A stretch of DNA of 64,000 nt from Branchiostoma belcheri (taxonomy: Eukaryota > Chordata > Leptocardii > Amphioxiformes > Branchiostomatidae). The stretch is taken from the NCBI RefSeq assembly GCF_001625305.1, contig NW_017803825.1, positions 133,581 through 197,580 of the forward strand, read 5' to 3'. Under the pieces are notes generated by a model, which saw only the letters and a list, made by a program, of their open reading frames with translations, was not told the origin of the DNA and ran no database searches. Within the stretch, counting starts at the first letter, position 1. The number at the start of each line of letters is the position of its first letter. Positions 38,301 through 47,200 of the stretch are shown here, piece by piece. The position numbers and the translations under genes are program-made.

Positions 38301-41300
38301 AAACAGAGCCACCGTGAGGATCAGGGACATGTAACTGAAGAACCTCTCGTACAGCTTGGTGAAGGTCAGCCCCAGTAACACCAGACAGATGACCAGGAAG
38401 ACAACGCTGCCGCCGACAAACGCCGGCCAGTTCTGGTAGCGACCCTTCTGGTTCATCACGCCGACGGCAGCAAAGTAGATTATCCACGCAAGGCAGGCTG
38501 TTGCTATGTAACACAAGGCATATCTGAAATACAAAAGGTACCATTTAGGCTTTTAGCTGTTGATAATAAATATAGAATACAACAAGGGGTATTTCGTACC
38601 AGCCCGACCGCGCGTCGGATTGCCCGACGGCCGGAGGGAGATCCGATCTGCGGGAGGGCTGGGACCAAGGGTGATGCGGAATACACCGTGTACTTTATTT
38701 ATGTCCACCCAAGAAAAGACACCTTTCAATGCAAAATGAGCGAAAACTTGGTGTCCCTTAGGCCTAGGAAAATAAATGTTGTGTTTCCTGTTTCCCGACC
38801 GACCCTAAAAAAAACCGCCGACCCTAGCCTTATTTTTGTGTGGACCCCTGCATATTGCAGAACCAAAACATTTTGCACGACGCTACCGAGAGAATCGCTG
38901 TCATTGGTGGAACATCGGGCGCCCCGCTAGCGTTTTGAAGTCGTGTAAACAACGCTAATAATTTGTCTGATTTGTTTGTAAAACAAAGCCATCGACTCCG
39001 AAAATATTAAAAGCCGATACATTTACGAACTAATCGTAGAAAATTCCCTACCGTACTGCACCATCAGCATGCGGCGGCCGCAAAAATTCGGCAACGCGAA
39101 AGAAAAATGTCTGGTCCATGATAGCAGTATTTCTCATAAAAATAATGTATATGATTTATTTTTCCCCCTTTGTCGGTCTTTTAGTCCCAAAACGTCTAAA
39201 AAAGCGGAAATTTGCCCATAAAACCGGACGAGGAAAGGTAGCTATCGACGTAAACAAATTATAAGCACATGGCGAAAATCAGCAAAATCGGCAACGGGAC
39301 AGAAAAATGCCTGGTCCATTTAGCGATATTTACCATGAAAATGTCGTCTGTGGTGTATTTTTCCTCTGATGGGAGTTTTTAGGTCGCAAAACCTCTAAAA
39401 AAGCAGAAATTTGCCCACGAAAACGGACTGGCAAGGCAGGGGGGAGGGCGCTGTTGACGCCTGCATGACCCCCAAAGGTTGAAGGTCATAGGGCACGTCC
39501 ATTGCGCAATAACCTTAAATCGCCGATTTAGCTAATTTTTTGGGGTTTCAAATTGATACAATCACACTATCGATTTTTAGGCAAACAAAGGGATAGAAAC
39601 CAATTAAAATTTTGTGCAGATTAATTTTTTTTTTCTTTAGAATTCTTTTTTGTTTCTTTTTTTTCTCCCAAATCCCTGGGAGAACCCTGAAAACCTGTAG
39701 ACTTGAATCAGGACCTGAATCTGAATTTAGCCCTGCAAGGGCTAGGGACATCTGTTAAGTTCTTCGAGCTGATCGACCGTTTAAAGCTCCATGATCTGAC
39801 ACCTGAGTACCTGAGTGATGAAATATAATATTGCACAATCGATTTTTCATCATGTTCTGCTTATATAAACACAGCAATCAGCAAAGTCTAAAAAAAAAAA
39901 TAAAAATAAAAATAAAATAAGATAATCCCTACCTACCGACCCTAATTTTTTCTGGACTGAAACAGGAAACACAACATTTTTTTTCCTTGGCCTTATCCAA
40001 AAAAATGCAACAACATCAATTCCAACGTCCGAATTTTGTATTCGAATTTTCAAAAGCAGTGCACGCGGTTAGGGCAAAACGCCATCGAATCGTTCTATAG
40101 AACATTTGGAAGGCTGGGCTGTACGCGTTAAGAACCCCCGGGCTGTACCGCTAGTTATCACACGGGCCAGAACACCCGTGTCGAACATAATCGCGGCCCA
40201 GGTATGAAATAAAACAAGCTGCAGTACCATACAAAACCACTAGACAACTCGTAATTGACCTTTACCTTTCCAATCCGATCCTACGTACCAAATATCATAA
40301 AATTACATGCACCATACCCCCCAGTTTTAACTAAAAATAACATAAAAACGGAGACAACAGCATTTTTCTGAAAATTTACACGAAAGTATACGTAGGCGGC
40401 GATTTTTGCCGGTTGCCGACTTGTTTTGAGAAGGCTGTGGGCAGTTGATATTTAAACAATGTCGAACTTCTAATCAAACCACTGCATTGATAGATGGAAA
40501 AACTGTAACAACTAGGAAGAAAAGGACTTTCCTCAACTGTTGGGGACAAAATGAGCATATTTGAGTACATTCAGAACCAGAATCTTTTTTTTTTTGCAAA
40601 TCAGAAAAAAAATGAAGAGGTGAATCCGAGAACCAACAAATTAAATTGGTGTGGCCTAAGGTGCAAAAGTACATAATTTGATGTTAATTAGGCAAACAAG
40701 CATATAATTGGCATCATTAATGCAAAAAGTTCATAAATTACCTGCATTCAGGACATTAAAAAAAAAAGACGACCGAAAAATCTAAGGTCTCAGACCAGAG
40801 TATCTGGCGGATACCCTCAGGCAGAAGGGCTACACTTCCGCCAAGAAAAGTATGCCAGGAATTAACCTCTCCCCACTGCTACCTACATGTACATGTAACA
40901 CAAGTATAAACATTACCAATTTTGCACCAAGCAGCTACGTTTAAAAGGCAGGGCTCGAAATTCATTTTTTGGGAAAAGGTGCACTGGTGCACCCAACCTA
41001 AAAAATTGCGTGCACAAAAAATATTTTAGGTGCACCATTATAGGGTAAAATAAGTAGAATGTGAGCAAAAACTATAATTATGTTTCATTTCAAGAAAAAT
41101 ACTATAACAATGATTGTATTATTTTTTCCAACATTTAGATGTTAAGAATAATGCTGTAACAACTATACATTCAACATCTTAACATAAGTTAAACCTCAAA
41201 AATATTTGGGTGCACCCACAGAAAAAAATTGGGTGCACAGCTCCAAATTTGGGGTATTCGGACTTAGCTGCCCTGCCCGGTCCACCTAAACCGCTGCCCG

Positions 41301-44300
41301 GTCCGGTCCGAGGCCGCTAATGGGGGTTTTGCGTATCCCATGCGCTGGAGCAAGCATTTCGCTTTTTCTGCGTGCGGTTGCGCTCCCTAGCGCTCCCTAG
41401 CGGAAAGCACCGGAAATGCAACAGTACACACAGTTCACCCAATAAAATCTACTCCTTGTCAGCATCAAGTGCGTCCCAATTATGTTTTTTTTTCACCAAC
41501 TATTTACCCACTGTAGCGGCGCGGTGACTTCAAAAAGTTCGTAATTACGCACGCTTGTGTTGCGTGCGGCACCGCCGCCCCCCTCCCCAAGCTCCATGCC
41601 GCGGCACGCTATGCCGCTGCACGCCGCTAAATGTCCGGCGCCGCAGACGAGCTTACAGCGAAACCCGGCGTCTTCGCCCTAGGATTGGAGCGTGATGGAA
41701 TCCATGACGCCCTCGAGAAAGTTCTACAGACACTGTAGCCTTTAACAGTAACGTTTAATCGTATTTTTTGCCGTAAAAGTTGACTCGCAATTTTCGAAAA
41801 ACTTGTGACGCCATTTTTTTCACTCGGCGCTTGGTTCCCGAATTTTCGATTCGTCTTAGTCGTAGCACGCTATTAACGCTTTTACATTTTGTAGTACAAA
41901 TGACGCTTAACATTTGATTGTATTTCTACCTAGATTTCTACCTCGAAATTAAGCAGATTTATGCCGCATTTCTCGTAGTTTGTAACTTGTTTGTGAAGTT
42001 GGCCGCCGGGCCGCCATTTTGTTTGTTGTTGTCTGCGCGCTTGGGCGACGATGAATTTTGTAACTCGTCTCATTTTTTTCGATATTGTCCCGTAGTAGCA
42101 CAAAATGAACGGCTATCGTTTCTGTAGATTTATGAAGAAACTTCTAAATCGAAATATACGCTAAATATTTATAAATACCCAAGTGTAGATAAGCTGGGAA
42201 ATTTCAAAGCGTCACTTCGTCACATGTGTTTGTGCATGTTCACAAGATTTTTTTTACTGTGGTTTGCTTAGCACTGCATAATTGTTAAAAATATGAACTA
42301 CTTTATGTTTAATAAATATTTTATTTCTGGAAGCACATCAGTGTTTTGCTTGTTCCTATGTGAAGCACTAGTACTGTGCGTTGTGTGCATGTTGTAGTCA
42401 AGAAATGAAGCGTGATTGCGATCGTACCGTAACGAGCTTGGGGCAAGAGGGAGGGCGGCGGAAGTGGTAAAAAAAAGTTGCGATCATGAAAATTTAGCGG
42501 TGGAATAGTGACGCCAAAACCGCTATAATTAAGTGACCGTTATCAAATCAAGAATTACAGTAGATTTTATTGTGTGTACTGTTGCATTTCCGGTGCTTTC
42601 CGCTAGGGGGCGCAACCGCACTCAGAAAAAGAGAAATGCTTGGATACGCAAAACCCCCATTAGCGGCCTCGGACCGGACCGGGCAGCGGTTTAGGTGGAC
42701 CGGGCAGGGCAGCTAAGTCCGAATACCCCCAAATTTGGGTGCACTAAGGTGCACATGCACCCAGTTTTTTCAGCCCTGAAACTAGTGAAAGGTGAACGAA
42801 GATGTCCTCTGGTCTGATCTAAAAATAATACAGAATTCCATTCTTGTGCTATGACAAGATCTTTGCAAGCTACTGTACGTAACTTAGTGCTAATCTGAGT
42901 AATCATATAGCCGTAAGTACACTGTAGCGGCTACTTCAAATTGGCTAATGGCTAGTTTTCATGTCTTAAGTAGCCATTAAGCATCCAAAAACCTCATTAG
43001 TAATTTTCAAATGGACTTCATTGAGAATAAAATATGATATGCAAATTGTAAGTTTTGGAGGGTTTTTTCTCTTTCAGATCTTACGTTTATAAATTATATC
43101 ATGGATGATTAATTTTATAAAATCACAGGTTATGTAATTTTTGTTGCTCAACGGTTTCTATCCAAACTGGTATTAGATATGGCCATTTATGTCATATATA
43201 GCTGGGCTGCTATAATGTTTGATATAGGTGTTTCAGCCTGTGTGATACCTACCCATATCACATGGGTAGATATGAAATACACACACATACATTGTAGTAT
43301 TCTATATATACCAGAACAGCCCAGTCTTGTTACTGTTAGAATGCAGCAACGTTGTTTTGCCTTCAGGGCTTGACATACCAACCTTCAACTTACAAGCTCT
43401 AACAAAAATTACCACTGAAGGTAAAAATAGGAACAACTCCAAGCTCTGTACATAGCATTATTTAGGCCACTTAAGTACTATATCTTAGGCAAAACCAATT
43501 TAATTTCTTGGTTAACAGATTCGCCCACTTCATTTTTTTTCTGATTTGCAAAAAAAAAAATTCGGAATGAACTGCAAAATGCTCATATTTTGCCCTGAAC
43601 AGTTGAAAACAGTCATTTTCTTCCAAGTTGTTACAGTTATTCCATCTTTCAATGCAGTAGTATCATTAAAAGTTCAAAATTCATTGTTTAAATTTTGAAC
43701 CAGCCTGGTGTGTTGACTTCATGGCTCCTATTGTAACATTTTGTGGCATAACAGGATGCCTAGGCCTGTTTTTTTATTATTTTTTTTTTGCCCGCCTGCT
43801 CCATTATTTTTCTAGAAAAATCTGTTAACCAAGAAATGAAATTGGTGTGGCCTTAGGGCTCAAAATAACATCTCGCAGAAGACTGTGGTACGTCCCACAG
43901 AACTTGATACATATGAGTAATACAACAAAATTTTGATAACTTTTTTTGGCCAAGAAAATGCTGAACAAATTACAATAGTACATTTTAGGTGGATAGTCCA
44001 ATTTTGGGTGCACAAAAGTATTTTAAGTCCTGGTTTAGATTCCTAATGCTTGTTACTTTGCATTTCCACATCGATAATAGAAGCCCTCAACAGTCAAGTA
44101 TGGGGAAAATGCATCGAAGTACTCCTAACGCTGTACTACTAGCTATTTTAGTAATAATAATCTATACGTATATAGATATCTATACTCTCTAGTACTCTAC
44201 TTTTGGATCATACACATACTTTGATTTCTGACAATATAGTTAGTACATGTATAATACTATAAGACGGCAACAATACCGGTAGTTTAAATTAGAACATTAC

Positions 44301-46430
44301 AACTCGATCTTTGTACAATAATTCTCACTGCCGGGACCAGTTACAGATGGAAAATTATACCACAGGATCACAATTTACTGTATAAGAATTTGGTACTGCA
44401 TATTTTTACCTTCGGCAAGAAGGTTATGTTTTCAGAGGCGTTCGTGTACAGTGTATGTGTGTGTCCGTCCTTCTAGATGCACCACTAAAACTAAAAGTAG
44501 ATCATTCTATCGAATGTCAATTTGCGGGACATCGCATGAAAAGTTGGGGATTTTTTGGGGGACATAGAAATGTGCAGAGTGGAAGTATCATGATCAGAGA
44601 GCAAGAAAGCAAATATATGATATAACTGTGAAGCATTGCAGTCAATGTATAGACATACAAGTTTTGATGGAAGCACTGGGTACTCCTATTATATTCAGGG
44701 CTTAAAATACTGGGTGCATGTGCACCTTAGTACACCCAAAATTAGAGCTGTGCACCCAATTTTTTTCTGTGGGTGCACTGGTGCATATTTTTGTAGTATA
44801 CAGGCTTTTCTTGGCATCTAACTAAGATGATCTAAGTGTCAGAAAAATAATAAAACTTTGTTGTTGTACTTGCTTAAGATTTTGAAGTTAGCTCCCATTT
44901 CAGATTCAAGCGTAGTAGAGGAGCAGTAAGATCTGTAATTACTTATTAACGTTATATTTTGTTTTACATGGTGCACCCAAAAAAATTTTTTGTGCACCTA
45001 CTTTTTTTGGTTGGGTGCACCAGTGCACCTATTCCCAAAAATGAATTTCGAACCCTGATATTGTATGAGAGATTTCTGGGCACATGACAATTTTTGGGAG
45101 GAAATGAATAGTCTATGTGGGCCCATAACTTACACATTTGTATGGCAAGTACAAGGTTGGAAATACCCACTCTCACACACCAGGTTGCCCAACTTACAGC
45201 TTCTGAAATAAACAGTGTCCCACTTTGGCCAGTATGTGATTGTGAGTGATACCTTTGCAGGTGGCCTGGCTTATGGCTTGCCCTCTAGTCTAAAATAAAC
45301 AGCTGGCTTTGACCACAACCTGAAATATTGACAATGATAGACAACATACCTTTTGGCTTAGGTTGCCTACTGACCAACCCAAGACAAATAGTATTTCGAA
45401 CCCTGCAAATTCCTGCATTGGTCGAAGCTATTTCTCAACCTCATTGGTCAAAGCTGACTAGATGTTACCCACAAAAAATATGCCCAGGTCTGATAGCAAT
45501 ATTTTTAGTAACTACAAAGTAACAAAATTATTGCTAGGAATAGTGCAAAATCATTATCACCAAGATTTGTTTAAAAAAATTATTGACAAAGAAAAAAATC
45601 AACTTTGTTATTTGGCAAGTTAATTAAAGAATACAGGCACAATATTTAATATCATTATGCTGAAATATAGTACTTCAAGCACCGTGACATACCAGCACTG
45701 CTAAATAACAAACAAAACTCTTACTGAAATTGACATGACCTGTGTTTGAAACTGACCCACCTTCAATCAATTTCTATTAGTTCTCAGCAGGGGGAAAAAC
45801 AACACTAAACCTGGTTGGCATGCTTTTAATTAGATTATGTCTCCATGAGCCAATCCGAGATGGCTTTACTTTTCCAGTTGTACATTTCCACGTTTTAAAT
45901 ACAGTCAGGTAAAACTACGGGAAGTTGATGGGGGCAAGTGGTGGTTTACAAAGGGGGAGGGGGGCGGGGGTCATGACATGAGAAATAGTTTCTCCAGGTT
46001 TCACCTTGAAGACTGTGAAGGTGTTTATTGAAGGTATTGCTCTTAGTAAACAAACAAAAGTGGAATAATTCTGTTGTAAGTTAGGATGTCTTTGTGCCGA
46101 TGTACTCCGAAGTTTGTGGGTTATTTTTGGCAGTGTGAAAATGTCTCACCTGAATCGTTTTCTGGTGGCTGGCAGCTGGCATCGCTGTAACTCTTGCTCC
46201 AAGTGTCGGGAGTCAAACTTGGGGTCCCACCAGGAACCAGAGGCTCTCTCAAACAGGAGTAACCGCCTCCGCACTCCGGCTCGGGACCCCCGCCTGCTGC
46301 TGCTCCCATCGCCGTTCACGGTGTAGTCACTACCGCGGTTGTTGTGGCGGGGCGTGCCGAGGGTGATGCGGACGGACTCCGGGCTATCCGGAGTGGAGTT
46401 GGGCCTGTACCTGCACGACTCGCCTTCCAT
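18374..46430 (-). CDS. ADCY9: Adenylate cyclase type 9 ortholog, whole gene (5 coding exons)
   Basis: This is a membrane adenylyl cyclase that converts ATP to cAMP and pyrophosphate at the plasma membrane. Joining 46430-46150, 38523-37259, 29276-28941, 22146-22020 and 20381-18374 gives the class III order: N-terminus, six-helix M1, C1a catalytic domain, long C1b linker, M2, C2a. The AC9-specific block FERASGSWWDPKFDS before helix 1, and C1/C2 sequences closer to AC9 than to other isoforms as I remember them, support type 9. All four introns have GT donors and AG acceptors with compatible phases. Two one-base discrepancies (about 29070-29110 and 19200-19255) and an N gap (19872-20114) interrupt the model. 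The predicted length of about 1338 residues compares with about 1353 in human, but the C-terminal C2b tail is missing and the C1b linker is longer. Introns are filled with MITEs. Confidence 0.93.
19872..20114. other. Assembly gap of 243 N inside ADCY9 exon 5
   Basis: A run of 243 N lies between SDVFLPNPP and KPPINMFSLNF of the C1b/M2 junction. The length is a multiple of three, so the frame continues across it, but it may be an estimated gap length. An intron or extra C1b residues could be hidden here. Confidence 0.99.
20954..21301. mobile_element. Family A MITE in ADCY9 intron 4, TTA duplication
   Basis: The ends TTAGGCCACACCAATTCAAT and (right) AAATTGGTGTGGCCTTA. TTA occurs on both sides in the same orientation, which fits a 3-base target duplication. 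The 5' flank carries a 23-base direct duplication of the first part of the element (20931-20953). Confidence 0.85.
21721..21975. mobile_element. Family D MITE in ADCY9 intron 4
   Basis: The best-preserved copy of family D. It runs from GAGCACGTTGGCAGAACG to the inverted match CGTTCTGCCGACGTGCTC, 255 bases in all. The interior holds a motif of the type CGTGAAAAATCAG also found in the copy at 18114. It ends about 45 bases from the exon 4 donor. Confidence 0.85.
22020..22146 (-). CDS. ADCY9: ADCY9 coding exon 4: C1b linker
   Basis: This is a short exon of 127 bases. The acceptor CCCTCCAG precedes 22146 and the donor CAACAG followed by GTAAAG lies at 22019. One base completes the Arg codon begun in exon 3, then 42 codons follow (DSIHSLPGTGSYGNRLYPPG, then a Ser/Arg-rich part and QMVANRIEQQ). 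The exon ends on a codon boundary that matches exon 5. It is assigned to the gene by phase, position and a composition like the flanking C1b segments, not by a recognised motif. A family D MITE ends about 45 bases downstream of the donor. Confidence 0.78.
22497..22790 (+). repeat. Family R repeat in ADCY9 intron 3, upstream of exon 4
   Basis: TTACCTTGGCCAAGGTTATG, TAGGTGGGTAGGTCTTCATG, GATATCTCATGATCTAGAC. Same order as 4316-4600. Confidence 0.65.
23052..23072. repeat. Family A terminus fragment
   Basis: Only TTAATTAAATTGGTGTGGCC remains, the right terminus of family A. Confidence 0.5.
23578..24024. mobile_element. MITE with about 40-base inverted ends
   Basis: TGGTAGAGCCAGAAATGTCT at the left and, inverted, AGACATTTTTGGCTCTACCA at the right. 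Matching continues through ACGTCTAATGGACAT. It lies in ADCY9 intron 3. Confidence 0.7.
24064..24300 (+). pseudogene. LINE-type reverse transcriptase C-terminal remnant
   Basis: The plus strand reads SNYYRLSFFPRTIKQ, a stop where Trp is expected, NQLEPGVAEAGSLTQFKTGL, then a stop. FFPRT-x-(K)-x-WN-x-L-P and LT-x-FK-x-xL are the usual ending of non-LTR retrotransposon ORF2, known from memory. A 3' flank follows. Decayed. Confidence 0.6.
24665..25193. mobile_element. Family E CpG-rich MITE in ADCY9 intron 3, TTA duplication
   Basis: AAGCCTCGGTCACAACCTGC to GGTTGTGACCAAGGCTT. If the first A is part of the target, TTA lies on both flanks. Its sister copy is at 16535. Confidence 0.85.
25194..26748. 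other. ADCY9 intron 3 interior, nothing recognised
   Basis: AT-rich intronic sequence. Frames of 74-95 codons occur but lack any family motif or matching splice sites. Confidence 0.55.
26749..27127. mobile_element. Family A MITE in ADCY9 intron 3
   Basis: The decayed left end is AGCACACCAATTTAATTTG and the intact right end is AAATTGGTGTGGCCTAA. It has the full family A interior. Confidence 0.8.
27296..27614. mobile_element. Family F element, ACACA duplication
   Basis: CAGGGCTCGAAATTCATTTA on the left, TATTTCCAGCCCTG on the right, with ACACA on both flanks. It is inverted relative to 17540. It holds an intact GCTCCAAATTTGGGTGCAC site, the empty site for the insertion at 41252-42728. Confidence 0.85.
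28433..28805. mobile_element. Family A MITE in ADCY9 intron 3, TTA duplication
   Basis: Left TTAGGCCACACCAATTTAAT, right AAATTGGTTTGGCCTTA, with TTA on both flanks. It lies about 135 bases from the exon 3 donor. Confidence 0.87.
28853..28921. repeat. 23-base tandem repeat, three copies, 20 bases past the exon 3 donor
   Basis: The unit CAAGAAGACCAGCCCCAGA plus AGTA is repeated three times without change in ADCY9 intron 3. Confidence 0.9.
28941..29276 (-). CDS. ADCY9: ADCY9 coding exon 3: end of C1a and start of C1b, with an apparent one-base deletion
   Basis: The acceptor CCTCAG precedes 29276, and the donor GCAG followed by GTCAGA follows 28941. The exon completes C1a with GMKTYLIVNAEEQ, then enters a low-complexity C1b linker (LSWRGKLIPLNSNLELDK, then an Asn/Asp/Ser-rich part). 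From about 29065 the first frame turns into a poly-Arg run and reaches a stop (28993). Shifted by one base, the same DNA reads as an acidic/basic repeat, GEEKKEEKKEEKSHKP, then SATSLPEPALLRPGSCNEDS, ending in AG of a split Arg codon that fits exon 4. One missing G in the G-rich run at about 29085-29100 would repair it. I take this as an assembly error or an allele rather than a dead gene. C1b is regulatory and poorly conserved in this family. Confidence 0.82.
29627..31770. mobile_element. 2.1 kb element with ACAGTCAAACCTG ends in ADCY9 intron 2
   Basis: TACAGTCAAACCTG at 29627 and CAGGTTTGACTGTA at 31757 are inverted ends flanked by TA. Near both ends short words such as GACCACC, GTGGTC and TTAGACAGGTGGTC repeat several times. 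A second left-type end lies at 29815. No long transposase frame is seen inside. Confidence 0.7.
33222..33560 (+). repeat. Family R repeat in ADCY9 intron 2
   Basis: GGTTATATTTTCAGTTGCG, GGGCCCCCTAGTGGCTTCC, ACTTCCGGTTTTGATATCTC, ending ATGTCATGGAGGTATGAGAT. Confidence 0.65.
33797..35676. mobile_element. Family F element split by a 1.5 kb insertion
   Basis: CAGGGCTTGAAATTCATTTT at the left and ATTTCCAGCCCTG at the right. Family F sequence runs to about 33975 and resumes near 35490. The joined halves match the copy at 44696 on the other strand. Confidence 0.8.
33976..35489. mobile_element. Element inserted in family F copy, AGCCTTCTC ends
   Basis: AGCCTTCTCAAAA on the left and TTTTGAGAAGGCT on the right are short inverted ends. 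GC-rich blocks lie at 34200-34330 and 35355-35440. The left 60 bases recur inverted at 40375-40437. No transposase frame is seen, and a clear target duplication could not be confirmed. Confidence 0.6.
37005..37210. mobile_element. Short family A MITE 48 bases past the exon 2 donor, TAA duplication
   Basis: Left TAAGGCCACACCAATTTAAT, right AAATTGGTGAGGCCTAA, with TAA on both sides. It has an internal deletion to about 206 bases. Confidence 0.87.
37259..38523 (-). CDS. ADCY9: ADCY9 coding exon 2: M1 membrane domain and C1a catalytic domain
   Basis: The acceptor ATTTCAG precedes 38523, and the donor CCTG followed by GTAAGG follows 37259. The exon encodes residues of about 94-515. M1 has six hydrophobic segments between about residues 95 and 262. 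A helical linker follows (VGQSIMARRDLETEKQLKEK), then C1a. The two catalytic metal-binding aspartates lie in FADIVGFT (about D356) and LGDCYYC (about D400). RVGVHTGTVLCGIVG and FDVWSNDVTLAN are typical AC9 C1 blocks. Residues 305-345 form a basic, Ser/Pro/Lys-rich linker. The split Gly codon (G/GC) joins to GMKTYLI at the start of exon 3. A CpG hairpin repeat lies about 40 bases upstream of the acceptor, and a family A MITE ends 48 bases past the donor. Confidence 0.94.
38563..40212 (-). repeat. Family H copy on the opposite strand, split by element K
   Basis: The hairpin part lies at 38563-38760 and the GGGCCGCGATTATG part at 39993-40212, both inverted relative to 8.4-9.6 kb. Removing 38761-39992 restores the family H order. 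It begins about 40 bases from the ADCY9 exon 2 acceptor. Confidence 0.82.
38761..39992. mobile_element. Element K, 1232 bases, TTA duplication, nested in family H
   Basis: GGCCTAGGAAAA and AATGTTGTGTTTCCTGTTTC on the left; the same read inverted on the right with one or two changes. TTA is present on both sides. It contains two diverged direct repeats of about 195 bases (near 39080 and 39275, each with CAGTATTT/GCGATATT after TGGTCCAT). The GGCC end and the 3-base target suggest PIF/Harbinger. It is non-autonomous. Confidence 0.82.
40375..40437. repeat. Fragment of the AGCCTTCTC element
   Basis: TTGTTTTGAGAAGGCT and the preceding GGCGGCGATTTTTGCCGG match, inverted, the left end of the element at 33976. 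Confidence 0.65.
40454..40659. mobile_element. Family A MITE, right half
   Basis: It contains AATCAAACCACTGCATTGAT, then GAACCAACAAATTAAATTGG and the terminus GTGTGGCCTAA. The left end is missing. Confidence 0.75.
40949..42778. mobile_element. Family F element split by a 1.48 kb long-TIR transposon
   Basis: CAGGGCTCGAAATTCATTTT on the left and TTCAGCCCTG on the right. Family F sequence is interrupted at CCAAATTTG and resumes there. It lies in ADCY9 intron 1. Confidence 0.85.
41252..42728. mobile_element. Long-TIR DNA transposon, 1477 bases, 9-base target duplication
   Basis: The ends GGGTATTCGGACTTAGCTGC match inverted with no difference over about 87 bases. Similarity with small indels then continues to about 200 bases (41252-41455 and 42545-42728). 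CCAAATTTG flanks both ends (41243-41251, 42729-42737). The family F copy at 27296 shows the uninterrupted site. The interior has no long frame, so it is non-autonomous. Long ends with a 9-base duplication suggest a MULE-like or Merlin-like element; the superfamily is not settled. Confidence 0.88.
43185..43372 (+). repeat. CpG-decayed family H copy
   Basis: GGGCTGCTATAATGTTTGAT followed by ATAGGTGTTTCAGCCTGTGT aligns with the fresh GGGCCGCGATTACGTTCGAT block. Nearly every CpG has become TpG or CpA. Confidence 0.7.
43485..43855. mobile_element. Family A MITE in ADCY9 intron 1, TTA duplication
   Basis: Left TTAGGCAAAACCAATTTAAT, right AAATTGGTGTGGCCTTA, with TTA on both sides and the full interior. 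Confidence 0.85.
44400..44480 (+). repeat. Family R fragment
   Basis: TACCTTCGGCAAGAAGGTTATG then TTTTCAGAGGCGTTCGTG. Only the left end is kept. Confidence 0.5.
44696..45057. mobile_element. Family F element, ATATT duplication
   Basis: CAGGGCTTAAAATACTGGGT to ATTTCGAACCCTG, with ATATT outside both ends. It is in the same orientation as 17540. Confidence 0.82.
46150..46430 (-). CDS. ADCY9: ADCY9 coding exon 1: cytoplasmic N-terminus
   Basis: This exon encodes 93 residues plus two bases of an Arg codon. The start at 46430 is the first ATG after an in-frame TGA upstream on the minus strand, giving MEGESCRYRPN. The segment is rich in Ser, Arg and Pro. It ends with LLLFERASGSWWDPKFDS followed by an RKRF stretch, which matches the conserved juxtamembrane block of vertebrate AC9 immediately before helix 1. 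The donor is CAG followed by GTGAGAC, with the last exon base at 46150. The split codon AG/A is completed by exon 2. No signal peptide is expected, because the N-terminus is cytosolic in this family. A further upstream untranslated exon is possible but cannot be shown. Confidence 0.88.
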
Positions 46431-47200
46431 TGAAACCACCGCGTCCAACAAAACTAGTTCTCAACTTCCAGTCTCCAACACTACAAGTGTACTGAAGTAC
46501 TAACCAGTTAGACAAGTTGCCATGAAAGCGTTGTCCCAAGTCGTACCACGTTTGGCCTAATAAGAATGTTTGTGCTGAGTTTTGTGGATCAAACTTTGCT
46601 GCCCTCCCCCTTAAGGCTTGCTCGAACCCACCTCAATCCGATCTCCGCCCCCGTCTTTAAGAACAGCCCGCCTCTTTAAGGAACCTCACTGCCTTTCTGG
46701 GGACAACTTCGTTAGCTTCTTCATCGTCTCACACGGTTCCAGGCCCACAGCACGTCGCCATGTCACTCCAAAGGCGGTCCAAACGACAGAGGAAGTGGCC
46801 ACAGTTGGGATTCGATCCTGTGCAGTTATTTATGATCCGGCCCCATAGGCGGGTGGATCTAGTGCTCGTCCCCCCGCTGGAGGCGAGTGGGTGGTGTTTA
46901 CATGTGGATAAGATTGAAGCGCCACCTTGCGTCCATGTGCATACTGCATGTTTACCTCAAAGCAGATACAGGATCCTGTGCTTGCTTTTTTCGCGTACCA
47001 ACAAGTAGACGAAGAGAGAAGAATACGCACCACCAAACGTCCAGGTGTACGCACACACACACAGATCCATACACCAGACAACTTAGCGCACGTGCGCATT
47101 GTCACGCTAGTCCACCATCAATAGTTATGGGTTGTCAAATATGATTTGTAGATCAGGAAAGGAAAGAAAAGAACAGCCAAGGTCGCACTATTGATCTTAC
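46431..47200. other. ADCY9 upstream region
   Basis: The minus-strand promoter and 5' UTR should lie here. The sequence is GC-richer than its surroundings, with no TATA box that I can see. An in-frame TGA lies upstream of the ATG at 46430. A CACACA run occurs near 47050. Confidence 0.45.

Noticed and set aside
46428-46451. Upstream non-ATG start extending the ADCY9 N-terminus
   Set aside because: The extension would begin at TTG, and an in-frame TGA lies just upstream; the ATG at 46430 is the better start.
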